Notes: generated from the letters alone by a model not told the origin. A stretch of 33,593 nt of DNA from Alphaproteobacteria bacterium (GCA_024639485.1 JAHEII010000002.1:1-33593); one strand, 5' to 3'. Shown: positions 10,640 through 20,181, counted from the first letter of the stretch. Made by a program: numbers and translations.

Positions 10640-12160
10640 TTATATTTGATTTCGGTGGCGGAATGCTATTCCCGTGGCTAGACAGAATAGTAAAAGACAT
10701 ACATAACCAAGCTCACCATATTGGGCATATAAAGTATGGGTGCGGCCGGAAATAACAGCATCCTGCCATTTTGATGACTGATAATTAATTTTTGATGTCA
10801 CTTGCCCATAACCATCAATCACCGCTGAGATACCTGTTGTCGCAACTCGAACCATGGGAACCCCCAGTTCTGCTGATCGCATCTGTGCCATGGCCAGATG
10901 TTGACGGGGCCCCAGACTGTCACCAAACCATGCATCATTCGTCAGATTAATGATCATATCCGCACCAAGAACAGCGCGGCGCGTACTAACCGGAAAAATA
11001 ATTTCGTAACAAATCAACGGGGCGATGTTGACAATCCTGCCATCCGGACGTTCAAGTGATAGTATCACTGCGCTTGATCCGGCAGAAAAATCAACCCCGC
11101 CAGCCAGATGATCAACAAAGGAAAACGCATCACGCAAGGGCACATATTCCCCCCACGGCACCAGATAGCGTTTGTCATATATGCCGGCGATGGTGGCATC
11201 TGGCTTTACTAGAAAAATACTGTTGAAATATTCAGACTGGTCTGCTGATTTCTGTTGCCGCAATCCACCAAGCACAAACCATGCGCTATCAGTTGCCGCG
11301 GCGCGAATATCCGGTGCTAGCTCTGACCAGTCATGTTCCAGAAAACCGGCATAGCTGACTTCCCCCCAGACAATCAGATCAGGTTTTACTCCGTTTTCGG
11401 ATTGCGCCCGGCTTTGTTCCAGATGCACGGCCAGATGCTGATCTTTTAGCTCGGATTTCCATTTATCCTGTTGCGGGATCGCCGGTTGCACCATTCGCAC
11501 CGTCAGCCCTTTTGCGGCGTGATCAATTAATGGCCGGCCAGATACTGCCAATGCCAATACCGTTAATATGGCCAGCCCGGCCAATACCGTTTGCCCCAGT
11601 CGTTTGTCCAGCCGGATAGCCAATGGCAAGCTAGCCAGCATGAGAGCCACAACCCCACAGCCAAAAACACCAATGACAGAAGCCAGATCAAAGCCCAGAT
11701 CAATACCCAGTGGCCGCATGGCAAAAACCATCCCCGGGGTCTGCCACGGAAAACCGGTAAAGAGATGGGCGCGCAGCCATTCCATCACCATCAGCCAGAA
11801 TATGACCGCCCCCCAGCGCACCGCAGGAGAAGTCCCAGAACGCCATGCCAGCGCAAAAGCCAACCCCCAGAATATCGCCAGAAATGATGGCAGAAAAAAC
11901 ATGGCAAAAGGGATCATCCAGTAAAATTGCGACCCGCCGGTTAGCATGGCATTACTGATCCAGTATAATGACACCAGAAACCAGCCTAGCCCACATCCCC
12001 AGCCTACCCAGAACGCTGAACGCATATTCTGGCATGAAAGCATGCGGGCAATGGGATAGGATAACGCAACCAGCAATGGCAGAAAATGAATAGGCGGCAA
12101 AGCAAAGCTGGCCAGAATACCCGCTATTGGAACAGGTAATGCCAGAATACGGTTCATCAT
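10640..12160 (-). CDS. lnt: Apolipoprotein N-acyltransferase
   Basis: 506 aa, hydrophobic N-terminal half followed by nitrilase-type domain (PDLIVWGEVSYAG, YDKRYLVPWGEYVPLR, APLICYEIIFP, NLTNDAWFGDSLGPRQHLAMAQMRSAELG). Confidence 0.95.
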   Translation of the reverse strand: MMNRILALPVPIAGILASFALPPIHFLPLLVALSYPIARMLSCQNMRSAFWVGWGCGLGWFLVSLYWISNAMLTGGSQFYWMIPFAMFFLPSFLAIFWGLAFALAWRSGTSPAVRWGAVIFWLMVMEWLRAHLFTGFPWQTPGMVFAMRPLGIDLGFDLASVIGVFGCGVVALMLASLPLAIRLDKRLGQTVLAGLAILTVLALAVSGRPLIDHAAKGLTVRMVQPAIPQQDKWKSELKDQHLAVHLEQSRAQSENGVKPDLIVWGEVSYAGFLEHDWSELAPDIRAAATDSAWFVLGGLRQQKSADQSEYFNSIFLVKPDATIAGIYDKRYLVPWGEYVPLRDAFSFVDHLAGGVDFSAGSSAVILSLERPDGRIVNIAPLICYEIIFPVSTRRAVLGADMIINLTNDAWFGDSLGPRQHLAMAQMRSAELGVPMVRVATTGISAVIDGYGQVTSKINYQSSKWQDAVISGRTHTLYAQYGELGYVCLLLFCLATGIAFRHRNQI

Positions 12161-13038
12161 AGAACCGGTTTTTCCGTCGATTTGATCAGCCGGCGGATTT
12201 TGACCATGGATACATGGCGCGGGTCGCTTTCAATAATTTCAAACTCAAGTCCCGATGGATGGCGCACAATCTCACCCCGACCGGGAACACGGCCAGCAAG
12301 CGAAATGACAAGCCCGCCAACCGTATCAATTTCATCCTGATTATCTGCGTCCAGCAATGATCCGGTGACGGCTTCCAGCATTTCTATTTCCAGTCGGGCA
12401 TCTGCCATGGCTGTTCCGTCATTGGCAATATCAAATAATGGCGTGGTGTCTTCGTCATGCTCATCATTAATTTCACCAATAATTTCTTCGACCAAATCCT
12501 CAATAGTGATTAATCCGTCGGTACCGCCATATTCATCAACAACAAGTGCCAGATGCAACCGGCGAAGCCGCATTTCCTGTAACAAATCCAGCAAACGCAT
12601 CGTTGGAGAGATAAATATCGGCTGGCGCAAAAGCGTTGTGATATTCACCTTTTCATTGGTCTGCATCATGCGTAACAGATCTTTGATATGTAAAATGCCC
12701 TCAACCCGATCCAGATTTTCATTAACCACCGGAACTCTGGAATGACTGGCGGCTGTCATTTTTTCAATGATCTGTTCCATGCTATCCGATTGATCAACAT
12801 AGAAAATATCTGCCCGTGGAACCATAACATCCAGCGCATTAATATCGCGCAGCCCCAGCATGTTGCGCAAAAGCGTGCTTTCATGAGTATCAAAATGTAT
12901 TGTGTCACGAATGGATTCTTCCAGAAGCTCGGTGATTTCTTCGCGTGCCAGTGGCGATGAGCTCCCCGGAAGAAGTTTTTTCAGCCCGTATCTTACTTTT
13001 TTCCAGAAACCCGTTTTTGATGTATGTATCGGTGTCAT
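12157..13038 (-). CDS. CorC/HlyC-like CBS-domain protein with C-terminal transporter-associated domain
   Basis: VMVPRADIFYVDQSDSMEQIIEKM, LALVVDEYGGTDGLITIEDLVEEIIGEI, C-terminal EIDTVGGLVISLAGRVPGRGEIV; 4-bp overlap with lnt. Confidence 0.92.
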   Translation of the reverse strand: MTPIHTSKTGFWKKVRYGLKKLLPGSSSPLAREEITELLEESIRDTIHFDTHESTLLRNMLGLRDINALDVMVPRADIFYVDQSDSMEQIIEKMTAASHSRVPVVNENLDRVEGILHIKDLLRMMQTNEKVNITTLLRQPIFISPTMRLLDLLQEMRLRRLHLALVVDEYGGTDGLITIEDLVEEIIGEINDEHDEDTTPLFDIANDGTAMADARLEIEMLEAVTGSLLDADNQDEIDTVGGLVISLAGRVPGRGEIVRHPSGLEFEIIESDPRHVSMVKIRRLIKSTEKPVL

Positions 13039-13040
13039 GG

Positions 13041-13634
13041 CTAGCCCTTATCTCTATATTCGTAAGGATCAGCAATGCCAATACTGGCTAGAATCTGTTT
13101 TTCTGCTGTTTCCATGACATGCGCCTCAGCATCATCAATATGATCAAAACCTAACAGATGCAATATCCCATGAACAAGCAGATGCAGAAAATGATCAACA
13201 ACCGGCGTGTCTGTGGCGGTTGCTTCGGTGGTCATGATATCATATCCAATGGCGATATCACCCAGATAATGATCATCCTGATGGTCAGGAAAAGATAACA
13301 CATTTGTTGGTACGGCTTTCTGGCGGAATTGCTGATTAAGAACAGCCATCTGCGCATCATTGGTAAGCATGACGGTAAACTCTGACGGTGAGGCCAGATG
13401 TTTAGCCGGTTTCATCGCTTCCTGCTTCGTCTTCTGCTTCATGGCCTGATTCATGGCCTGATTCAAGATAGAAACAAGTTTTTCATGTTCGGTCTGATCA
13501 AGAAAAGGATGCCAGCGTGCGTCTTCGATCACAATCATTGCCATAACGTCATCAGTTACGGCAATCTCGATACTGTCAGCATCGTCATCGTCTTCGGTTA
13601 TAGATATGGGCTGCCTCACAGCTGCATCAGTCAT
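13041..13634 (-). CDS. ybeY: Endoribonuclease YbeY / rRNA maturation factor
   Basis: Metal-binding motif HGILHLLGFDH, LSFPD; between phoH and corC-like gene. Confidence 0.93.
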   Translation of the reverse strand: MTDAAVRQPISITEDDDDADSIEIAVTDDVMAMIVIEDARWHPFLDQTEHEKLVSILNQAMNQAMKQKTKQEAMKPAKHLASPSEFTVMLTNDAQMAVLNQQFRQKAVPTNVLSFPDHQDDHYLGDIAIGYDIMTTEATATDTPVVDHFLHLLVHGILHLLGFDHIDDAEAHVMETAEKQILASIGIADPYEYRDKG

Positions 13635-13646
13635 TGCTGGTCATGC

Positions 13647-14654
13647 CTATTTTGATTGATCTCTTTTATCATATGCTTTCAGAATACGCGCAACAACCGG
13701 ATGCCGTACCACATCTTCACCTGTAAACGTCGTAATGTTAATTCCTTTTACATCATCAAGCAATGATACTGCGTCTGCTAGCCCGGACATTTGACCAGAT
13801 GGTAAATCAATCTGACCAAGATCACCGGTAATCACCATTTTGGAATCATCCCCAAGCCGCGTCAATACCATCTTCATCTGAACGGCGGTGGTATTTTGCG
13901 CTTCATCGATAATAACAAAGGATTGTGCCAGCGTCCGCCCCCGCATAAATGCCAATGGAGCGATTTCAATCTGTCCCGATGCCATCATGCGATCCATTTT
14001 ATCCGGCGGCATCATATCATAGATAGCGTCGTATAAGGGCCGCAAATAGGGGTCGACTTTTTCTTTCATATCGCCGGGCAGGAATCCCAATCTTTCCCCG
14101 GCTTCAACCGCCGGACGTGATAGAATAATTCGCTCGACTTGCCCTGATTTGAGTGCCTCAACCGCACGGGCAACCGCCAGATAGGTTTTTCCTGTTCCAG
14201 CAGGCCCAACACCAAATACCAGATCATTTGCCGCAATCGCATCCAGATAATCCTGTTGCGTTTTGCTTTTGGCCGTAATGGTTTTTTTCCAGGTTGATAT
14301 CACGCTCGTATTTTCGGCATAGCGATTAATGGCTTCCTCGGATTGGCTGCTCGCCCATCGCAACGCATCATCAATCATGCCTTTAGGTGCTTCATCTGTT
14401 TGACCTTTTGTGTTCATTATACGTTTATATATGGCTTCCAGCGCATGCTTTGCCAGTGTTGCATTGTCTGTTGTGCCAGAAATCTGAATGATATTTCCAA
14501 ACGAATCCAGCCGCACATCCAGTGCTTTTTCAATATGCGCCAAATTGCTATTGTGGTGGCCATAAAGAAGCGGAAGCACTTGATTATCATCAAACTCAAG
14601 AGTGATAGAATGATTAGAATTGTTTTCTGGCTTCACGCTATGCGTACCCTGCAT
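13647..14654 (-). CDS. PhoH family ATPase
   Basis: VFGVGPAGTGKTYLAVARAVEAL Walker A, RPAVEAGERLGFLPGDMKEKVDPYLRPLYDA, FVIIDEAQNTT. Confidence 0.95.
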   Translation of the reverse strand: MQGTHSVKPENNSNHSITLEFDDNQVLPLLYGHHNSNLAHIEKALDVRLDSFGNIIQISGTTDNATLAKHALEAIYKRIMNTKGQTDEAPKGMIDDALRWASSQSEEAINRYAENTSVISTWKKTITAKSKTQQDYLDAIAANDLVFGVGPAGTGKTYLAVARAVEALKSGQVERIILSRPAVEAGERLGFLPGDMKEKVDPYLRPLYDAIYDMMPPDKMDRMMASGQIEIAPLAFMRGRTLAQSFVIIDEAQNTTAVQMKMVLTRLGDDSKMVITGDLGQIDLPSGQMSGLADAVSLLDDVKGINITTFTGEDVVRHPVVARILKAYDKRDQSK

Positions 14655-14675
14655 TATGGTTTCATACTAGTATAG

Positions 14676-16016
14676 TTAAATAACGGCCTGTCCAGCAAGA
14701 CTGTTTTGCGTTGCCGACACAATTTTAAGTGGAACAATGTCACCAATCTGACCCACATCTTCGCTAAAATGTACCGCTTGCATCCAGGGTGAACGGCCAG
14801 CTTTCTGACCAGCACGATTAGCCGGACGTTCAATCAACACGTCCATCACCTGATCCAGCTTGGAATGATTAAACGCCTGTTGCTGGGATGTCAGCAATTG
14901 CTGCAATCCGGCCAGCCGTTCTGATTTCACGGCCTCATCGATTTGCATATCATCACTTGCCGCTGGTGTGCCGGGGCGGGGGCTATATTTAAACGAATAA
15001 GCCGAGGCATATTTGACTTCATTTATCAAATTCAGGGTATCGGCAAAATCACGATCTGATTCCCCCGGAAATCCGACAATAAAATCGCCACTTACTGCCA
15101 GATCAGCCCGGCCATGGCGCAGGCGTTCTATAATTTTGAAATAGGTGTCTCTATCATGCCGGCGGTTCATTGCTTCTAGGATGCGGTTTGATCCTGATTG
15201 CACTGGCAGATGCAGATATGGCATCAGTTGCGGAATCTCTGCATGGGCATCAAAAAGCAAATCATGCATATCCAGCGGATGCGATGTCACATAGCGCAGG
15301 CGTTTCAGACCATCCAGTTCCGCCAGCGCATAAAGCAAACGGCCAAAATTCCATGTTGACCCATCCACAGCCATGCCATGCCACGCATTAACATTCTGAC
15401 CAAGCAATGTTAGCTCAACCGTTCCGGATGCAAGCAACCGCTTGGCTTCATCCATGATGCTTTTCACTGGCCGCGAAAATTCTGCGCCGCGTGTATAAGG
15501 CACAACGCAAAACGTACAAAACTTATCACAGCCTTCTTGCACCGACAGAAAAGCCGCAGGGCCACGCGGGGCATGTTCTTCAGGCAGAAAATCAAATTTA
15601 TCTTCAACTGGAAAGTCGGTATTCATAACAGCGCCGCGGGACGATGGGTCAAGTTTGCTCACCAGTTCTGGCAAGGTGTGATAGGCTTGGGGGCCAACAA
15701 TCACATCAACCCAAGGCGCGCGCCGTGCGATTTCTTCCCCTTCGGCTTGCGCCACGCATCCGGCAACCGCGATAGACATGTCCCGATTCTGTTCGGATTG
15801 GCGGTTTTCTTTCATCCGTCGTAACCGTCCTAATTCGGAAAACACTTTTTCTGATGCTTTTTCCCGAATGTGACATGTATTAATGACAACCATATCGGCG
15901 TCATCCACCTTATCGGTTTCAACATAGCCAAGCGGTGCCAGCGTATCGGCCATACGCGCAGAATCATATACATTCATCTGGCATCCGTAAGTTTTGATAT
16001 ATAGTTTTTTGGCCAT
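14676..16016 (-). CDS. miaB: tRNA-2-methylthio-N6-dimethylallyladenosine synthase MiaB
   Basis: [39 protein letters not shown], radical-SAM [15 protein letters not shown]. Confidence 0.97.
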   Translation of the reverse strand: MAKKLYIKTYGCQMNVYDSARMADTLAPLGYVETDKVDDADMVVINTCHIREKASEKVFSELGRLRRMKENRQSEQNRDMSIAVAGCVAQAEGEEIARRAPWVDVIVGPQAYHTLPELVSKLDPSSRGAVMNTDFPVEDKFDFLPEEHAPRGPAAFLSVQEGCDKFCTFCVVPYTRGAEFSRPVKSIMDEAKRLLASGTVELTLLGQNVNAWHGMAVDGSTWNFGRLLYALAELDGLKRLRYVTSHPLDMHDLLFDAHAEIPQLMPYLHLPVQSGSNRILEAMNRRHDRDTYFKIIERLRHGRADLAVSGDFIVGFPGESDRDFADTLNLINEVKYASAYSFKYSPRPGTPAASDDMQIDEAVKSERLAGLQQLLTSQQQAFNHSKLDQVMDVLIERPANRAGQKAGRSPWMQAVHFSEDVGQIGDIVPLKIVSATQNSLAGQAVI

Positions 16017-16104
16017 GCCTAATTCTCAATAATCCAGTGTTGTAAATCCAGTATTAAAACATTCTTGTCATTCATTTAATGCCATTATTTATCATGCGGG
16101 TTAA

Positions 16105-16132
16105 CCCATATCACGGCCGCGCTTTCTGTCAA
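16105..16132 (-). promoter_or_regulatory. Candidate promoter upstream of miaB (TTGACA - 16 nt - TATGGG)
   Basis: Minus-strand TTGACA at plus 16127-16132; weak -10 overlapping the palindrome GGGTTAACCC (16098-16107). Confidence 0.35.
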
Positions 16133-16134
16133 GA

Positions 16135-16587
16135 TCACGGCTCTGATTGCCTGCGGCTTTTTGAGCCAGTTTTCCGCATCAATACGGCATCTTCTGTACC
16201 GTCAGCGGTCTGATAATAGGCTTTTCTTATCCCATATTCAATAAAACCAGCCGCCCGATAGAGCTGATAAGCGGCTATATTATTCCTCGCCACTTCAAGA
16301 TAGGCCATCTGATCACAAAATCGATGACAAAATTGATCAATCAGCATAAGCGCGATCCCTTGCCGGCGTGCATCTGGCCGGACAACCAGATCAATAATCT
16401 CAGATTCTCCATCAACCGAAAATCCCACCACATAACCAAGCATATTGTCATGATCCGCATGATAGGCGGCAAGACCGGCAAAAGCTTTCTGTTTTAGCCA
16501 TCCGGTTAACCCGTCTGTCCGGTCGCCACCAACCGATTGCAACATCGCCAGATCTTGAGAGGTAATAGGTCGGCAGATCACATCCAT
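16135..16587 (-). CDS. rimI: GNAT N-acetyltransferase, RimI-like
   Basis: EIIDLVVRPDARRQGIALMLIDQFCHRF...YLEVARNNIAAYQLYRAAGFIEYGIRKAYY; adjacent to tsaB. Confidence 0.87.
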   Translation of the reverse strand: MDVICRPITSQDLAMLQSVGGDRTDGLTGWLKQKAFAGLAAYHADHDNMLGYVVGFSVDGESEIIDLVVRPDARRQGIALMLIDQFCHRFCDQMAYLEVARNNIAAYQLYRAAGFIEYGIRKAYYQTADGTEDAVLMRKTGSKSRRQSEP

Positions 16588-17376
16588 TTAACGCACAGAC
16601 TTTGCAGGACCCACTTTTGCAGGGCCAAGTATTGGGGCTGAATGATAACGCGGGGTAGGAGGATAATCAGTTACACACTTGCCTGAGTTAATAGCAGCAT
16701 ATGCATACCGGCCAATCATCCCTGCATCAACATCGCCATCATCATAACCCATAACCGGAACACCGGCGGCGTTAAGTTTGCCAGTTATTTCTGTTGCACC
16801 AAATCCTTTTATATAGAGCGCGTCACATGCGGTTGCCGCGTGATGCCGGAACATATGATCAACCAACATATCCGCGTCCATATCCAGAACCGTGTCCTTA
16901 ACCGCCTGATCACCAGAATGTTGATCAAAGGCTGTGTTAACATCAAAACACTGACCAAAATAATGCCCACGTCTGGTATCAATTAATGCCAGCACCTGTT
17001 TGTTCTGGCTAGATGACAGATCAGCATGAACTGTTTGAAACACCGAAAAGCCGAGCGCGTCTAGCGATGGGATGCCCAAAACCGGTTTTGCCAGTGCAAT
17101 ACCATAGCCCTGTGCGGCGGCAAGGCCAACGCGAATACCGGTGAACGAACCGGGCCCCGCACCAGCGGCTATATGTGTGATAGCGTGGAAATCTGTTTTT
17201 TCCTGTTGCATCAGATCATCAACCATTTCGGTAATCCATGCCGCGTGGCCATGTCTGTCAGCACGGGTAATCATGACCGGCATGCCGGCTGTTTTCACGG
17301 CCGCATCATAAAGCGCCACCGATGCCGCCGCACCACTTGCTTCTATGGAAAGAATCTTAATGTTCTGATGGCTCAT
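16588..17376 (-). CDS. tsaB: tRNA threonylcarbamoyladenosine biosynthesis protein TsaB
   Basis: ILSIEASGAAASVALYD, HIAAGAGPGSFTGIRVGLAAAQGYGIALAKPVLGIPSLDAL. Confidence 0.93.
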   Translation of the reverse strand: MSHQNIKILSIEASGAAASVALYDAAVKTAGMPVMITRADRHGHAAWITEMVDDLMQQEKTDFHAITHIAAGAGPGSFTGIRVGLAAAQGYGIALAKPVLGIPSLDALGFSVFQTVHADLSSSQNKQVLALIDTRRGHYFGQCFDVNTAFDQHSGDQAVKDTVLDMDADMLVDHMFRHHAATACDALYIKGFGATEITGKLNAAGVPVMGYDDGDVDAGMIGRYAYAAINSGKCVTDYPPTPRYHSAPILGPAKVGPAKSVR

Positions 17377-17402
17377 GCGTTATATTCACTTTTTATCTGG
17401 GC

Positions 17403-17416
17403 TTTATCATGATAAA
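17403..17416. promoter_or_regulatory. 14-bp perfect palindrome TTTATCATGATAAA in the 48-bp divergent tsaB / deacetylase intergenic region
   Basis: Direct reading; the sequence equals its own reverse complement. Confidence 0.5.
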
Positions 17417-17424
17417 TATAGCGC

Positions 17425-18492
17425 ATGTTTATACCTTTACCCAAAATGCTTTTTGTCCTGCATATGATTACCGCTTTATTCATGGCTTTGGCAATGATGT
17501 TCGGCGCATTAATGCCTGCCTTGGCAAATGATGATCAAAGCGACGATGCCACCATTATCATGTATCACCGTTTTGGGGAAAGTAATCTGCCTTCTACCAA
17601 TATCCAGCTGGATGTGTTTGACGCGCATCTGCAAACGATACGTGACGAAGGCTGGGTTGTCTTGCCGCTGGCTGATATTGTATCACGGCTAAAATCAGGG
17701 GTGCCATTACCAGATAAAGCCATGGCAATAACCGTGGATGATGCTTTTAGCTCTGTTTATACAGAAGCCTTTCCCCGCTTGCAGGAATATGGCTATCCAT
17801 TCACGCTTTTTATCGCAACATCGTCTATTGATCGCGGGCTTAACGGATATGCCTCATGGGATCAGATCAGAGAAATGCAGGCCGCTGGTGTTGAAATTGG
17901 CTCACAAACCCATACGCATCCACATATGCACCGGCTTACTGCCGAAGCCGTTCGGGTTGAGATTGAAGCATCACATGCCATATTTCAGCAAGAGCTGGGA
18001 ATCACTCCGCGATACTTTGCCTATCCTTATGGTGAATACAGTCCCGAAACGCGCGATATCATAAAGGATATGGGTTTTGAAGCCGCGTTCGGTCAGGCAT
18101 CGGGCATCGCCCATGCCAGCATTGATGCTTTTGAATGGCCGCGCTTTGCTTTTAACGAAAGCTATGGTGACGTAAAACGGCTAAAACTGGCGATTGAGGC
18201 CAAGGCTCTGCCAATATCGGATATGACAGGGGGTGATATGGTGCTGGATAGCAATCCTCCTTTTCTGGGCTTTACCGTGGCTGAGGGCATTGAGCCGCTA
18301 AGCCGCTTGATCTGTTTTGCGTCTGGCATGGGTCGTGTCGAAGTGGTTCAGCTAGGCCGCCGGGTTGAGGTGCGCTTACCCGAAGCATTTTCCAATTATC
18401 GCAATCGCATTAACTGCACCATGCCTGTCGTTGAAAATGGCAAGGATACTGGCCGGTTCAGATGGTATAGCCGCCAATTTGTTCGGGATTAA
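17425..18492 (+). CDS. Secreted polysaccharide deacetylase (NodB-like) family protein
   Basis: Signal peptide-like N-terminus (MFIPLPKMLFVLHMITALFMALAMMFGALMPALA), TVDDAF metal site, GSQTHTHPHM, RYFAYPYGEYSPETRDI. Confidence 0.9.
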   Translation: MFIPLPKMLFVLHMITALFMALAMMFGALMPALANDDQSDDATIIMYHRFGESNLPSTNIQLDVFDAHLQTIRDEGWVVLPLADIVSRLKSGVPLPDKAMAITVDDAFSSVYTEAFPRLQEYGYPFTLFIATSSIDRGLNGYASWDQIREMQAAGVEIGSQTHTHPHMHRLTAEAVRVEIEASHAIFQQELGITPRYFAYPYGEYSPETRDIIKDMGFEAAFGQASGIAHASIDAFEWPRFAFNESYGDVKRLKLAIEAKALPISDMTGGDMVLDSNPPFLGFTVAEGIEPLSRLICFASGMGRVEVVQLGRRVEVRLPEAFSNYRNRINCTMPVVENGKDTGRFRWYSRQFVRD

Positions 18493-18502
18493 TAAGCAGA
18501 CA

Positions 18503-19594
18503 TTAATTATTTCGGGCTAGCACCGCGTTATCATAAATCTGCAAATTATTTGTCCGGACGATATTTTTCAATTTACGGATATAAATATCGCCATCCTGTG
18601 CATATTTATCCAGTGTCGGGATCAATCGCTGTGTCAGGATATTCTGATCACCTTCACGATATTTTTGTCGCTCAATACGCAAGTTTTTATAGGCATTATG
18701 CGTATTCAAATTGTGCATATAACTTCTGACAGAATCAAAAATAGATACAAATGATCTGACAACAGCGCGGTCATTGCTTGGTGATAATGGTTTGATGCCT
18801 TTGCTTTCTGACCATGCCCACTCACCAAAAAGTGCATTCCCCTGCCGGGCAAAACGTGATGTTCCCCAGCCACTTTCCACAATAGCTTGCGCTAGTGCCA
18901 GCGATACAGGGATAGCATCTACCCGTGACATCAGCTCATCATAAAGCTGATCCACATTCTGATCTTTGGCGTTCTTAATACCATAAAGCTCTGCCCATTT
19001 TCTGATCCGGTCAGTGTTGTCATTGGCATAATCTATCTTGATGCGGCTGCGGCGTTCTAGCAGTTCCTGATTAGCGCGCAGAATATGTGGCAAAACCGTA
19101 CTGATAAAGATAACCTTGCGTTCATTGGCCTCAACTGTCCGCAAATCGGGTAATTCACGCGCATAAAAAGCGGTGACTTCAATCACCTGTCCAGATGATA
19201 GCGACTCTAAATCTGTGTCCGGAATACTGCTTGGAATATCCATGAAACTGGCACTGATCGAATTATTGGCCTGCTCTTCCGCATCATCCGGCAAAATCGC
19301 ACGATATTCGAGCAATGGTAACGTATTATCCGACCATACTAATAACGGTGGCGGGGCAAGTTGTGATTCCAGCCATAGCAATCGTTCTCTGGCCGTATCA
19401 TTTTTGCCAGTTTCAAAATCAGGCATCGGTTCATAATAACCGGCCTTGATTGGCACATGTTTGATGCCATAGATTTTTACCATCACCACCTGAACGGCGA
19501 TACATGCCAGAATAGTAACAATAAACCAAAGATGAGCCGGGATTTTAGCCGGAGATTTAGCCGGAGATTTAGAATGTTCCGATTTTTTTTCCAA
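18503..19594 (-). CDS. Membrane-anchored glucosaminidase-domain (Bax-like) protein
   Basis: N-terminal TM segment (LWFIVTILACIAVQVVMV); IPVSLALAQAIVESGWGTSRFARQGNALFGEWAW and SVRSYMHNLNTHNAYKNLR typical of Bax/glucosaminidase domains. Confidence 0.88.
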   Translation of the reverse strand: MEKKSEHSKSPAKSPAKIPAHLWFIVTILACIAVQVVMVKIYGIKHVPIKAGYYEPMPDFETGKNDTARERLLWLESQLAPPPLLVWSDNTLPLLEYRAILPDDAEEQANNSISASFMDIPSSIPDTDLESLSSGQVIEVTAFYARELPDLRTVEANERKVIFISTVLPHILRANQELLERRSRIKIDYANDNTDRIRKWAELYGIKNAKDQNVDQLYDELMSRVDAIPVSLALAQAIVESGWGTSRFARQGNALFGEWAWSESKGIKPLSPSNDRAVVRSFVSIFDSVRSYMHNLNTHNAYKNLRIERQKYREGDQNILTQRLIPTLDKYAQDGDIYIRKLKNIVRTNNLQIYDNAVLARNN

Positions 19595-19623
19595 ATCCGA
19601 ATTCCCTGTATATGTAAGGGTAA

Positions 19624-20181
19624 TTATCCGTTATCTGCACATACTTCTTGTACATCAGGAATATAATGGCGAAGCATATTCTCAATACCCATTTTCAACG
19701 TTGCTGTTGCACTTGGGCATCCCTGACAGGCACCACGCATATAAAGTGTGACAACACCATTTTCAAACGATTTGAAAACTATATCGCCGCCATCCATAGC
19801 CACCGCTGGCCGGACGCGCGTATCAAGAAGATGCTTGATCTGTGTCACAACGTCATCATCGTCTTCGTTATTATCATCAGCGGCCGGTTTATGATCACCT
19901 TCTGTAACCGGCATGCCGCTGGCATAATGTTCCATGATAGCCGCCAACACCCCTGGCTTAATGGTAAACCAGTCATGATTTTCCGACTTGGTGACAGAAA
20001 CAAAATCCATACCAAAAAATATCTGGGCGATGCCATCAACAGCAAATAGCCGCCGTGCCAATGGCGAAGACGACGCATCATCAATAGATGCAAATTGCAC
20101 GGTTCCTGTTTCCATAACGGTTTTACCCGGAATGAATTTCAGGGTGGAAGGATTTGGTGTGTCTTCTGTCTGGATAAACAT
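19624..20181 (-). CDS. NfuA/NifU-C-like Fe-S cluster scaffold
   Basis: MFIQTEDTPNPSTLKFIPGKTV N-domain and RPAVAMDGGDIVFKSFENGVVTLYMRGACQGCPSATATLKMGIENMLRHYIPDV with CxxC. Confidence 0.95.
   Translation of the reverse strand: MFIQTEDTPNPSTLKFIPGKTVMETGTVQFASIDDASSSPLARRLFAVDGIAQIFFGMDFVSVTKSENHDWFTIKPGVLAAIMEHYASGMPVTEGDHKPAADDNNEDDDDVVTQIKHLLDTRVRPAVAMDGGDIVFKSFENGVVTLYMRGACQGCPSATATLKMGIENMLRHYIPDVQEVCADNG

Noticed and set aside
11568-11924. 118-aa and 98-aa plus-strand ORFs
   Set aside because: Antisense to lnt; no domain features and no promoter or RBS context.
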